64,000 bases of DNA, taken from positions 1 through 64,000 of the forward strand of contig NZ_SJOH01000010.1 in assembly GCF_004331285.1 (NCBI RefSeq). The letters run 5' to 3'. The translations under genes and the position numbers were made by a program. The notes under the pieces are model-generated. The model ran no database searches, was not told the origin of the DNA, and worked only from the letters and a program-made list of their open reading frames with translations. Positions 49,230-57,710 of this stretch are shown here, piece after piece. Origin of the DNA: Acinetobacter sp. ANC 3781 (GTDB lineage Bacteria > Pseudomonadota > Gammaproteobacteria > Pseudomonadales > Moraxellaceae). Every line of letters begins with the position of its first letter. The stretch's first letter is position 1.

Positions 49230-49259
49230 GGATGAGTTTCATTGATAGAAACTCAATCC
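49230..49259 (+). promoter_or_regulatory. Hairpin between the two FimV-like genes
   Basis: GGAT-GAGTTTC-ATTGATA-GAAACTC-A-ATCC. The T-run lies before the stem, not after, so it is not a normal terminator. A good ribosome site (AAGGGG) for the next gene follows at about 49263, so a role in coupling or mRNA processing is possible. Confidence 0.5.
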
Positions 49260-49275
49260 TGTAAGGGGTAACAAC

Positions 49276-50577
49276 ATGCTGCTTTATGTGATTCCGTTTA
49301 TATTATTATTAGTGATCGCAGTTGTATTAAAAAAGCGTGACGCAAATAAACAGGCAGAGCAAACATCCGCATCGAAGGCTAAAGCTAAAAAAGTAAGCTC
49401 AACAAAAAAGCCCTCACAAAAAACTCAAATTGTGGCAAGTACTGTTGTTGAGAAGAAAAAAACCACCCCTTTGTCTGTTGATGTCCACAATAAAATTGAA
49501 GCGCTCATCCGTGAGCGTAACTTTTTCTCGGCTGAAGCACAGATTAATCAAGCCTTAAATAAAGACAATTCTCAGCATGAGTTGTATTTGCTGTTGCTAG
49601 ATATTCACATCTTACAAAAAGATGAGTTTGCAATTAGCCAACTGATTAATCATCTACGTTCATTAGAACTGGATGAATTTTTAGAACAAGCGCTCGCTAA
49701 AAAAGCCGCGTATGAAAAAGAAGCAGAAGGTTCTAGAGATACCATTGATTTCAAATTAGAATCTACAGTTCCAACACCTGTTCATACAGCACCGCTTGAA
49801 CAAAAAAATATTGCTGATTTTGATGCATTGATGAGTCCTACTGCAGCTTCTGCGACAGTACCTCATCAATCTTTCGATCAATTACAGCAAGACTCGTTTT
49901 TGGCCAAGACAGAAGCAGTGGATGAAATCCAGCCCTTAGATTTCAATACCTTTGCCCTCGATACAAAAAAAGCAGAAGTACCACCCCCTACTGTTGAAGA
50001 AATCAAACCTTTAGACTTCAGTACACTTTCTTTAGATCCGAGTCCTGTAGCAGTCACTCCGAAGCAAGAAGTAATTCCTTTAGCAGAAGAAATCAAACCT
50101 TTAGATTTCTCTTTTAGTTTGGATACCCCAGCAACAGAGCAAATAGCGAATACTGCTGAACCTGTGCTTGATGAGAAACCTGAATTTAATTTTGATTTTT
50201 CAGCGACAGAAACTGTTACACCGACTGAAGTAAAAATTGCGGTTGGAGAAACCAAACCAAGTCTAGATTTAGACTTCAATTTAGAACCAGTAACAGTCAC
50301 TGAACAACTGCCTGCAGAACCAGTTTCAGGTGTGAATTTTGATATTAGCAATATCAGCTCATCTGCATCTAAAGCAGATCAAAATGATCCGCTGGCTCAA
50401 TCCTTTCCTGAACTGATTGAAGTCAATGAAATCAGTCTTAATTTAGATCTTGCACAGCAATATATTCAATTGGGTGCGTTTGAATCGGCACGGGAATTAT
50501 TAGCAGAGCAAGAAGCTGAATATACGGCTGAACAACGCCAACAAGCGGATCAGTTACGTAATCAGATAGCTTCTTAA
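49276..50577 (+). CDS. FimV C-terminal-like membrane/TPR protein
   Basis: 433 residues. An N-terminal membrane helix (residues 2-18), a basic segment, one helical repeat-like region near residues 70-140, then an acidic low-complexity part. That part has three copies of an EI(Q/K)PLDF motif near residues 217, 242 and 272. The last 50 residues (LNLDLAQQYIQLGAFESARELLAEQ) match the FimV C-terminal TPR-like domain. A ribosome site (AAGGGG) 69 bp after the previous stop shows it is translated on its own. With the previous gene it looks like FimV split in two. Confidence 0.75.
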   Translation: MLLYVIPFILLLVIAVVLKKRDANKQAEQTSASKAKAKKVSSTKKPSQKTQIVASTVVEKKKTTPLSVDVHNKIEALIRERNFFSAEAQINQALNKDNSQHELYLLLLDIHILQKDEFAISQLINHLRSLELDEFLEQALAKKAAYEKEAEGSRDTIDFKLESTVPTPVHTAPLEQKNIADFDALMSPTAASATVPHQSFDQLQQDSFLAKTEAVDEIQPLDFNTFALDTKKAEVPPPTVEEIKPLDFSTLSLDPSPVAVTPKQEVIPLAEEIKPLDFSFSLDTPATEQIANTAEPVLDEKPEFNFDFSATETVTPTEVKIAVGETKPSLDLDFNLEPVTVTEQLPAEPVSGVNFDISNISSSASKADQNDPLAQSFPELIEVNEISLNLDLAQQYIQLGAFESARELLAEQEAEYTAEQRQQADQLRNQIAS

Positions 50578-50595
50578 GGTATTTCGATCTACTAT

Positions 50596-50623
50596 AAAGC
50601 AGTCATCATTGACTGCTTTTTTA
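50596..50623 (+). terminator. Terminator after FimV C-like gene
   Basis: AAAGCAGTCA and TGACTGCTTT around TCAT, then TTTTATT. It sits directly against the asparaginase start. Confidence 0.8.
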
Positions 50624-50625
50624 TT

Positions 50626-51594
50626 ATGAAAAAAATAGCTTTAATTTATATGGGGGGAACATTTGGTTGCATTGGCGAGCCACTGAGTCCTATGCCGGCT
50701 GAAAACTTTATTCCCCAATTACAACGCGTTCTTCCTTTACATCTTCATATCGAATGTTTTGTCGCACCCAGTATAAAAGACAGCAGTGCCTGCACAGCAA
50801 CTGACTGGCTGCAACTTATTCAGTTAATTCAAAATTTACAACTTAAAAATTATCAACATTTTGTCGTAATACATGGCACTGATACCCTGAGCTATGCCAG
50901 TGCTACACTTGCCCGATTTCTGGGACAATCTGCACATGTGGTCATGACCGGTAGCCAATACCCACTACTCAATATAAGCGGAACCAATACCCGTGAATTT
51001 ACCGACGCCATCGATAATCTTAATTTTGCCCTTGATGCGGTAGCAACTAGTTCTGTCGGTGTATATTTAGCTTTTCATCACCAGCTTATTCATGCCCAAA
51101 CAGCGTTGAAACAACATACGACTGAATTAGATGCATTCGCTGGATTAAACGCCCAAGAGAACTTGGTTACCCATCAGCAAAGCTACGTCGTACATGAACA
51201 TGATATTGAAAAGGCACAATCATTTAACTGCTTAAGTTTAATGGCACAGCCCATAGTCATAGAACAACAAATTAAAAACTTAAAAAACTTACAGCAACAT
51301 CTTCCTCATGTTCTGATCTTGCAGGGTTTCGGTATAGGTAATCTGGCAGTGAATCAGGAATTCATTACCACACTTCAAGATATACGTGCACAAGGCTGTG
51401 CCATTATTCTCACCACTCAAGTGCCTTTCGGTATCATTGACCAGCGCTATGCCGTGAGCGAATGGATACACCATGCCAACATCCTGATCAGTGATTGTCT
51501 GGGACATGCAGATCTTTATGCAAAAGCACTGAAAATGTATTTACAATACGACAGCGTAGACCAGTGGCATGCTCACTGGCATGATTCATTGTAA
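50626..51594 (+). CDS. L-asparaginase family protein (type I)
   Basis: Hydrolyses L-asparagine to aspartate and ammonia. 322 residues, cytoplasmic (no signal peptide), so nearer the type I enzyme. First catalytic threonine in IYMGGTFGCIG and second site VIHGTDTLSYASATLA, with MTGSQ in the middle. Its start overlaps the preceding terminator and has no ribosome site, so expression may be low or begin slightly later. It is followed 13 bp later by truA. Confidence 0.88.
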   Translation: MKKIALIYMGGTFGCIGEPLSPMPAENFIPQLQRVLPLHLHIECFVAPSIKDSSACTATDWLQLIQLIQNLQLKNYQHFVVIHGTDTLSYASATLARFLGQSAHVVMTGSQYPLLNISGTNTREFTDAIDNLNFALDAVATSSVGVYLAFHHQLIHAQTALKQHTTELDAFAGLNAQENLVTHQQSYVVHEHDIEKAQSFNCLSLMAQPIVIEQQIKNLKNLQQHLPHVLILQGFGIGNLAVNQEFITTLQDIRAQGCAIILTTQVPFGIIDQRYAVSEWIHHANILISDCLGHADLYAKALKMYLQYDSVDQWHAHWHDSL

Positions 51595-51606
51595 ATAGAG
51601 GTAAAT

Positions 51607-52404
51607 ATGCAGCGTTTTGCGGTCGGTATTGAGTTTTCTGGGGTTGAGTATCGAGGTTGGCAAACTCAGCAAAGCGGCGTGCGTAGCGTACAGGAAACCA
51701 TCGAAAAAGTACTGTCCAAAGTAGCAAATGAACCGATCTTGTTACATGGCGCAGGGCGTACCGATGCCGGCGTGCATGCTACCAATATGGTAGCGCATTT
51801 TGATACTCATGCCATCCGCAGTATTGATGGTTGGCTGATGGGCTCAAACAGCCAACTCCCTAAAGATATCTCAATACAATGGATTAAAGAAATGGATATG
51901 GCATTCCATGCCCGTTTCAAAGCACAAGCACGACGTTATCGTTATGTGGTATATAATAATCCGGTGCGTCCTGCGTTACTTTATAAACAAGTTACCCATG
52001 TATATTATCCGCTTAATGCCGACAAGATGATTGAGGCTGCAAAGAAATTTGAAGGCACACATAATTTCGAAAGTTTTCGCGCCTCCTCCTGTCAATCGAA
52101 TCAACCGGTTCGTCATGTCAGCCATTGCCGTTTAATCCGTCATGGTTGTTATTTGGTGCTCGACATTCAGGCAGATGGTTTTTTACATCATATGGTGCGC
52201 AACATCATGGGATGTCTACTTGAAATTGGTCAGGGGATGTATGAAATTGACCATATTGACAAAATTTTTGCAGCCGAAGACCGTAAAGCGGCGGGCATCA
52301 CAGCCCTACCCGATGGCTTGTATTTTATTCACGCTGATTATCCAGAACAATTTGATTTACCCAAAGCACCGCTTGGCCCACATTGGTTAAATATGCCGGA
52401 ATAA
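51607..52404 (+). CDS. truA: tRNA pseudouridine synthase A
   Basis: Makes pseudouridine at positions 38-40 of the tRNA anticodon arm. 265 residues, with the catalytic aspartate in GRTDAGVHATNMVAHFDT (near residue 57), KARRYRYVV and DGFLHHMVRNIMGCL. A clear ribosome site (AGAGGTAAAT) precedes the ATG. It is probably co-transcribed with the asparaginase. Confidence 0.96.
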   Translation: MQRFAVGIEFSGVEYRGWQTQQSGVRSVQETIEKVLSKVANEPILLHGAGRTDAGVHATNMVAHFDTHAIRSIDGWLMGSNSQLPKDISIQWIKEMDMAFHARFKAQARRYRYVVYNNPVRPALLYKQVTHVYYPLNADKMIEAAKKFEGTHNFESFRASSCQSNQPVRHVSHCRLIRHGCYLVLDIQADGFLHHMVRNIMGCLLEIGQGMYEIDHIDKIFAAEDRKAAGITALPDGLYFIHADYPEQFDLPKAPLGPHWLNMPE

Positions 52405-52496
52405 TTTACTTCTATAATCCTCCCCTTTTGCGAAGCTGTGCTTCTCATCTTTTCAAAGAAGGGAAATTTTACTGTCACTTAAAATGGATGAGAAAA

Positions 52497-52535
52497 AACC
52501 CCTCCTTCAGGAGGGGCTTAGGAAGGGGTTTTTAT
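52497..52535. terminator. GC-rich repeat/terminator between truA and AraC-type gene
   Basis: CCCCTCC-TTC-AGGAGGGG with flanking runs of A and T. For the minus strand it can end the AraC-type gene. The 52420-52531 stretch also shows the GC-rich inverted-repeat family seen elsewhere. Confidence 0.7.
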
Positions 52536-52540
52536 GAAAC

Positions 52541-53551
52541 TTAACGCTGCTTTCTTTTGCGATATTCCACAGGCGTTTCATTGGTCCAACGCTTAAAGGC
52601 ACGATAGAAAGTACTCGGCTCAGAAAATCCAGTGAGATATACAATTCGTTCCACACTTTCAGCAGTATTGGCCAGTAATTTTTTCGCCAAACGACAGCGA
52701 TAGTCGGACAGAATTTGCTGAAAACTGGTATTGGCTTCACTCAACTGTGTGCGTAAACGGCGCGGTGTAATATTTAAATGCGTCGCAACAGTTTCTAAAG
52801 TGGTTTCACCACTTTCTAGCGTCGAACCAATCGCACGGCGAACCTCACCCACCAAATCATAGCGCGCCAGCTCTTGCAACTTTTCAAGCGCCAATTGCTC
52901 ATGCAACTGCAATAGCTCCGGTTCAGCTTGCCATAACTGGTAATCCAAAATAGCAGGATCAAAATATAAGCGGGTTTCCTTTTGACCTAAACTCACCGGG
53001 CATTCGTAAACCCGGAAATACTCTTCGTCAAAAGCACCTTGGTTAAAATTAAAATCGATATAAATGGGCTGAAAACGGCCTTCAGTAATAAATTTAAAGA
53101 AGCGCAATACTCCAGACATCGCACATTCAGAAAAATGACGATTGACCAAATTGTCCGCCCAGGCGCCCTGCTCACCATTAGTGAGATAACAACGATCATC
53201 TTCAATAATCAGTTTGGCATGAAAGGCATCACTAATCAGTCGTTGGTAGGCCAAGGCCCGTTTTAGCCCTTCACCAAAGTTTTCACTCGAAATAAACAGA
53301 TGTTCAATCACCTGTCCGCGATATAAAGGCAGGTGTTCACCTAAATGCAAACCGATGTCAGGATCTTTACTTACTTCCTCTGCAGCCACCCAAAACGCAT
53401 ATTGGGCACTGAGCGGAGTACGATCATTCGTTTCGACCTGATTTAAGGCCACACCAGCTTTGGTTAAAATTTCTTCAGTTGGCAAACCTGAACGACGAAT
53501 GGCTTGGTAGCCCAATCGCAAAACAACCGATGCATCAGTTAACTGACCCAC
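52541..53551 (-). CDS. AraC-family transcriptional regulator
   Basis: 336 residues from a GTG start with a GGAAGG site nearby (53551). The N-terminal ligand-type domain is of the arabinose-binding regulator kind seen in OruR-like proteins. The C-terminal AraC helix-turn-helix is clear: VATHLNITPRRLRTQLSEANTSF and VYLTGFSEPSTFYRAFKRWTNETPVEYRK. Effector and target unknown. It is divergent from infA. Confidence 0.87.
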   Translation of the reverse strand: MGQLTDASVVLRLGYQAIRRSGLPTEEILTKAGVALNQVETNDRTPLSAQYAFWVAAEEVSKDPDIGLHLGEHLPLYRGQVIEHLFISSENFGEGLKRALAYQRLISDAFHAKLIIEDDRCYLTNGEQGAWADNLVNRHFSECAMSGVLRFFKFITEGRFQPIYIDFNFNQGAFDEEYFRVYECPVSLGQKETRLYFDPAILDYQLWQAEPELLQLHEQLALEKLQELARYDLVGEVRRAIGSTLESGETTLETVATHLNITPRRLRTQLSEANTSFQQILSDYRCRLAKKLLANTAESVERIVYLTGFSEPSTFYRAFKRWTNETPVEYRKRKQR

Positions 53552-53719
53552 GCAAAGACCTTCCTTATATATTATTTATTTATACTTAAAAAGATTAATT
53601 TTAGATTAACTGTGATTGACCAAACTGACAACAGAACAATACGCTTTTTTGTAGAAAAAATTTAAACCGGCGGTTCGCTTATTTAACTGACAGATGATCG
53701 GGCAAAGCCGCATTGCGCC

Positions 53720-53748
53720 TTGTTTTATGCAAAAAAATTGACTATAAT
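53720..53748 (+). promoter_or_regulatory. infA promoter
   Basis: TTGTTT (53720-53725) and TATAAT (53743-53748), 17 bp apart, about 35 bp before the infA start. Confidence 0.65.
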
Positions 53749-53782
53749 TTGCGCCTTTCCAATTTATTCATTCAGGTAGGCT

Positions 53783-54004
53783 ATGGCCAATAAAGAGGAA
53801 CTCATCGAGTTCGAAGGCGTTGTCACCGAGACGCTTCCTAATACTATGTTCCGTGTACGTTTAGAAAACGGTCATGAAGTGATTGCCCACATCTCTGGTA
53901 AAATGCGTAAACATTATATTCGTATTTTAACTGGCGACAGTGTTAAAGTAGAAATGACCCCTTATGATTTGACCAAGGGTCGTATTACTTATCGTGCGCG
54001 CTAA
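53783..54004 (+). CDS. infA: Translation initiation factor IF-1
   Basis: 73-residue OB-fold factor that occupies the ribosomal A site during initiation. It reads [20 protein letters not shown] and later HVISGK-type [15 protein letters not shown], both IF-1 signatures; [21 protein letters not shown] closes it. Good promoter and terminator on either side, monocistronic. Confidence 0.98.
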   Translation: MANKEELIEFEGVVTETLPNTMFRVRLENGHEVIAHISGKMRKHYIRILTGDSVKVEMTPYDLTKGRITYRAR

Positions 54005-54018
54005 GTTTTAGCGAAAGC

Positions 54019-54047
54019 AAAAGCCACTTTCAAGTGGCTTTTTTATT
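54019..54047 (+). terminator. Terminator after infA
   Basis: AAAGCCACTT-TC-AAGTGGCTTT, followed by T residues. Confidence 0.9.
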
Positions 54048-54142
54048 CCCTTAATTTTTTATTATTCAGTAAAATAAATTCGACAGGAGTCTTTAAATTC
54101 ACGACTATCAATTGAATTAAAATTAAATTGATACCTTTAAAA

Positions 54143-54526
54143 ATGATAAAACTAAAGCATTTAGCCCTACTTTGCAGTTTAGTCCTAGCAGCTTGCGCGA
54201 CAGGTGGTCATCATCGTCTTAATAAGTCTTTACAACAATATGTAGGTCAAACTGCAGAACAAGTTCGCAGCCAACTTGACCTTCGTGCAATGAGATTTAG
54301 AACCACTCAAGAGCCTATTCAAACAGTAGAATCGCTCAGCTACACTATTATTCGTGATATGAATATTCCGATAGGCACGCCCAATATTAGTCACAGTATT
54401 TCGATGGGTGCACCCATGCCTACCCCCTCAAATGGTGGGTATAACATCGAGATGAAATGTCAGGTCTGGTTTAATTTGAAAGATGAGATTGTTCAATCCA
54501 TTCGCTATAGCGGTAGAGCTTGTTAA
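54143..54526 (+). CDS. Small lipoprotein, paralogue 1 of a tandem pair
   Basis: 127 residues from ATG 54143 (a TTG at 54128 is a poorer start). Lipoprotein signal with lipobox LAAC (Cys18 or so). The mature part starts SLQQYVGQTAEQVRSQLDL, resembling the small BamE/SmpA-like fold, with IIRDMNIPIG and YNIEMKCQVWFNL in common with the next gene; it ends YSGRAC. Function unknown. Confidence 0.75.
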   Translation: MIKLKHLALLCSLVLAACATGGHHRLNKSLQQYVGQTAEQVRSQLDLRAMRFRTTQEPIQTVESLSYTIIRDMNIPIGTPNISHSISMGAPMPTPSNGGYNIEMKCQVWFNLKDEIVQSIRYSGRAC

Positions 54527-54668
54527 ACAGCGAGAATAGCCGGTAACAAATTTTAAAGGATCAGATCGGATCTTATCATGACTATCCATCTGTACCGTGT
54601 ATCAAATTACAACAGTATTTTTGCCTGTAATTTGCTTAAACTGATTTTATTTGGTGTGAGGATAACTC

Positions 54669-55070
54669 ATGAAATTCACACTGATTTTGGGCTGCTGTAC
54701 CGCTTTTGGTTTAGTTACTGCGTGTACTACCACACCTACCACAACTACTATACAGCGTGATGCCTATTTACAGCAATTCATTGGACAGAGCAGCCAAGCT
54801 ATTCAAGCCAATCTAGATTTGGGAAGTATTGGGTATCAGCAAGTATTATCGCCTACCGTAAATGACCAGACACTCACTTATACAGTGATTCGTCCCATGA
54901 CCATTCCGGTACCCATGGTACAAAATCCTGCTGATATTGATTCGGGCGCTATCCCCATACAAATCACTCCTAGAGCACAAAGCTATGATGTGAACTTGCA
55001 ATGCAAAATTGTCTATTATTTAGAGCAGAACATTGCAAAATCTGTTCATTACACAGGTCGTACTTGTTAA
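54669..55070 (+). CDS. Small lipoprotein, paralogue 2 of a tandem pair
   Basis: 133 residues. Lipobox VTAC, then YLQQFIGQSSQAIQANLDL, VIRPMTIPVP, YDVNLQCKIVYYL and YTGRTC at the end. These align in order with the previous gene, so the two arose by tandem duplication. Both end in a cysteine that could pair with the internal cysteine of the mature domain. The function is unknown; a BamE-like fold is an inference. Confidence 0.78.
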   Translation: MKFTLILGCCTAFGLVTACTTTPTTTTIQRDAYLQQFIGQSSQAIQANLDLGSIGYQQVLSPTVNDQTLTYTVIRPMTIPVPMVQNPADIDSGAIPIQITPRAQSYDVNLQCKIVYYLEQNIAKSVHYTGRTC

Positions 55071-55075
55071 ACAGA

Positions 55076-55112
55076 ATAAAAAAACGCAGCACTTTGGCTG
55101 CGTTTTTTTATT
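55076..55112. terminator. Bidirectional terminator between lipoprotein and leuB
   Basis: AAAACGCAGC and GCTGCGTTTT around ACTTTG with flanking A- and T-runs; the genes converge here. Confidence 0.9.
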
Positions 55113-55122
55113 CAACTAAAAC

Positions 55123-56202
55123 TTAGTTCAAAGCTGTAACCACAGCTTGACCCATTTCAACTGTACCGACTTTGTTCATTCCTTCAGACATAATATCTGC
55201 TGTACGCAAACCTTGGTCTAGAACTTGACCTACAGCCTGTTCAATGGCTTGTGCGGCCGTTTCTTCACGGAAAGTATAACGAAGCATCATGGCAACAGAA
55301 AGAATCGTTGCAAGCGGGTTTGCCAGGTTTTGACCTGCAATATCTGGTGCAGAACCGTGGCAAGGTTCATACATACCTTTACCATTTTCATCGAGTGATG
55401 CAGATGGCAACATACCGATTGAACCAGTCAACATTGCCGCTTCATCAGACAAAATGTCACCGAACAAGTTAGAAGTTACAATCACGTCAAACTGTTTTGG
55501 TGCACGGACCAACTGCATTGCTGCGTTATCCACATACATGTGTGACAAATTGATCTCAGGATATTCTGCTTCTTTCATTGCAGTCACCGTTTGCTTCCAA
55601 AGCTCAGTCACTTCAAGGACATTGGCTTTATCAACAGAACAGACTTTACCACCACGTAAGCCAGCAAGTTCAAACGCCACTTTAGCAATACGCTTGATTT
55701 CAGATTCTGAATAAACGTCAGTGTTAAAACCTTGTTTCTCACCATTCTCTAATTCACGAATACCGCGCGGTTGACCGAAATAAATGCCACCTGTCAATTC
55801 GCGCACAATCAAAATATCTAGGCCGGATACAATTTCCGGTTTCAAGCTCGAAGCGTCTGCCAATTGCGGATATAAAATCGCAGGACGCAAGTTAGCAAAC
55901 AAATTCAGTTCGCTACGCAATTTTAATAGTCCGCGTTCAGGGCGAATTGAACGCTCAATCGTATCCCACTTAGGACCACCGACCGCACCGAGTAAAATTG
56001 CATCTGCTTTTTTTGCCTGTTCAGACGTCACTTCCGGATATGGCGCACCATGTGCATCAATCGCGGCACCACCCAATAAACCTTGTTCCCAAGTCAAACC
56101 TAAATTGAATTTTTCATTTACGCGTGTGAGTACTTGCTCTGCGGCTTTAACAATTTCAGGACCGATGCCGTCACCAGCTAAAATCAAAATATGTTTAGAC
56201 AT
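55123..56202 (-). CDS. leuB: 3-isopropylmalate dehydrogenase
   Basis: Oxidises 3-isopropylmalate in leucine synthesis. 359 residues from ATG 56202 (GGAAA just upstream); a start at 56214 is possible but its extra residues are not family-like. Rossmann-type start [18 protein letters not shown], conserved arginine/substrate loop [20 protein letters not shown] and the ending [23 protein letters not shown]. Last gene of the leuC-leuD cluster but separated from leuD by a lipoprotein gene. Confidence 0.96.
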   Translation of the reverse strand: MSKHILILAGDGIGPEIVKAAEQVLTRVNEKFNLGLTWEQGLLGGAAIDAHGAPYPEVTSEQAKKADAILLGAVGGPKWDTIERSIRPERGLLKLRSELNLFANLRPAILYPQLADASSLKPEIVSGLDILIVRELTGGIYFGQPRGIRELENGEKQGFNTDVYSESEIKRIAKVAFELAGLRGGKVCSVDKANVLEVTELWKQTVTAMKEAEYPEINLSHMYVDNAAMQLVRAPKQFDVIVTSNLFGDILSDEAAMLTGSIGMLPSASLDENGKGMYEPCHGSAPDIAGQNLANPLATILSVAMMLRYTFREETAAQAIEQAVGQVLDQGLRTADIMSEGMNKVGTVEMGQAVVTALN

Positions 56203-56226
56203 GAGTTTTTCCATTTTTCAATTCAG

Positions 56227-56811
56227 TCATTTGACTGATGGGGATTTTAAATTTTTTTGTTCTACAAACTCGCCTAAGCCATTCAGGACATTATACGGTT
56301 TGCAGAAACGCCGAATGGTCTTTTGTTCTTGATGAAGTTCAACACACAGTGGATCTGGTGCAGATGCGTTCAACAAATTACCTTTATGATTGCTTCGGTC
56401 ACGATACATCTTAAAGGTATAGGTTTTTTGCGAAATAAAATTGTGGAATACATGCAGCGTTTCAGCGCGGTCCTTGGACACAGGATAGAAGCGAATCACT
56501 AATTCATGCTGCCCGGCAGGTACCGACAAAGACAAAGGATTAGCATCATTTAAAGACTTGGCTTGCAGACGAACCAGACCTTGTTGAATTGCTTCACGAC
56601 TCACCCGATGACTTTTAGCATCGACAATGTGAATTTGATCGAAACGCTCAAATTCACATTGTTCTGTACCGGCACAGAAAATCAACGCATTTAATTCCGT
56701 CGATTCTGTTTCTTTTACCTGTTTAATACGTACTGTATCAATGCTTTGGCATGCACTTAAGGATGCGACCATAAGACTGAGTACAGCAAGCCGACCATAA
56801 ACTTTTGCCAT
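56227..56811 (-). CDS. Lipoprotein of unknown function within the leu cluster
   Basis: 194 residues. Signal peptide with lipobox LSAC (Cys near 21). The mature protein has mixed beta strands (LNALIFCAGTEQCEFERFDQI, PLSLSVPAGQHELVIRFYPV) and a C-terminal LCVELHQEQ. I recognise no family. It lies between leuB and leuD on the same strand, about 12 bp from leuB, so it may be co-transcribed with leucine genes, though its role is clearly different. Confidence 0.75.
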   Translation of the reverse strand: MAKVYGRLAVLSLMVASLSACQSIDTVRIKQVKETESTELNALIFCAGTEQCEFERFDQIHIVDAKSHRVSREAIQQGLVRLQAKSLNDANPLSLSVPAGQHELVIRFYPVSKDRAETLHVFHNFISQKTYTFKMYRDRSNHKGNLLNASAPDPLCVELHQEQKTIRRFCKPYNVLNGLGEFVEQKNLKSPSVK

Positions 56812-56913
56812 TGTTCGAGCCCCCTCACCAATTCAAGCCAACGAGATATTTTTATGGACTCGATATTAGCAAGAGTTAGGCTCCGATACTACTAGGGCTG
56901 AAAATTCAAATAA

Positions 56914-57564
56914 TTAAGCGCGAATTTCCTGAAACACCCAAGGACGCGATTGCTTGGTTTTTTCTTCATAGGCACGAATATCATCCGCGGCCTGAAGGGT
57001 TAAACCAATATCATCCAAACCATTCAATAAACAATGTTTACGAAACGGATCAACTTCAAACTTAAAGCTTTCACCCGATGGTGTGCGTACTTCTTGGGCG
57101 TCCAAGTCAATCGTCAGTTGATAACCTTCAGTTGCAGCACATTCTTTAAACAACTGATCCACAATCTGTTCAGATAAAATCACAGGCAACATGCCATTTT
57201 TAAAGCTGTTGTTAAAGAAAATGTCTGCATAGCTTGGCGCAATTACGGTACGAAAACCGTATTCTTCAAGTGCCCACGGCGCATGCTCACGGCTTGAACC
57301 ACAACCAAAGTTGGCACGTGAAATCAAAATTGAAGCACCTTGATAACGCGGCTGGTTCAAAGCAAAATCTGGATTTTTTGGACGTTTAGAATTATCTAAA
57401 CCCAAATAACCTTCATCCAAATAACGCAATTCATCAAACAGGTTTTCACCAAAACCGGTACGTTTGATCGATTTCAAAAACTGTTTTGGAATAATTAAAT
57501 CTGTATCGACATTGGCACGGTCTAATGGTGCAACGATACCTTGTTCAACGGTATATTTTTTCAT
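56914..57564 (-). CDS. leuD: 3-isopropylmalate dehydratase small subunit
   Basis: With LeuC forms the isomerase that converts 2- to 3-isopropylmalate. 216 residues from ATG 57564 (GGGA upstream), beginning [20 protein letters not shown] and containing [23 protein letters not shown], the small-subunit signature. An upstream frame reading from 57606 is not family-like. It is followed by the lipoprotein gene and leuB. Confidence 0.95.
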   Translation of the reverse strand: MKKYTVEQGIVAPLDRANVDTDLIIPKQFLKSIKRTGFGENLFDELRYLDEGYLGLDNSKRPKNPDFALNQPRYQGASILISRANFGCGSSREHAPWALEEYGFRTVIAPSYADIFFNNSFKNGMLPVILSEQIVDQLFKECAATEGYQLTIDLDAQEVRTPSGESFKFEVDPFRKHCLLNGLDDIGLTLQAADDIRAYEEKTKQSRPWVFQEIRA

Positions 57565-57589
57565 GATTATTTCCCAATGAATCCGTAAC

Positions 57590-57690
57590 CTCTCCCTAGT
57601 CCTCAATTGTGCTTCGTTTTAAAGCAGTGCTTAAAACTCACTCAGGAGAGGGAACCCCTTCTCTTACACCATTCATGGCTCAGGAAGAAG
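57590..57690. repeat. GC-rich inverted-repeat element between leuC and leuD
   Basis: CTCTCCCTAG near 57590 and CAGGAGAGGGA near 57650 are inverted partners, with GCTTCG- and CCTTCTC-rich sequence around them. It resembles the elements near 8.4, 17.9 and 52.5 kb. Confidence 0.45.
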
Positions 57691-57710
57691 GCGGGGATGA
57701 AGGCTTAAAC

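Noticed and set aside
49230..49259. Hairpin between FimV-like genes as a terminator
   Set aside because: The T-run is before the stem and a ribosome site follows closely, so read-through to the next gene is more likely.
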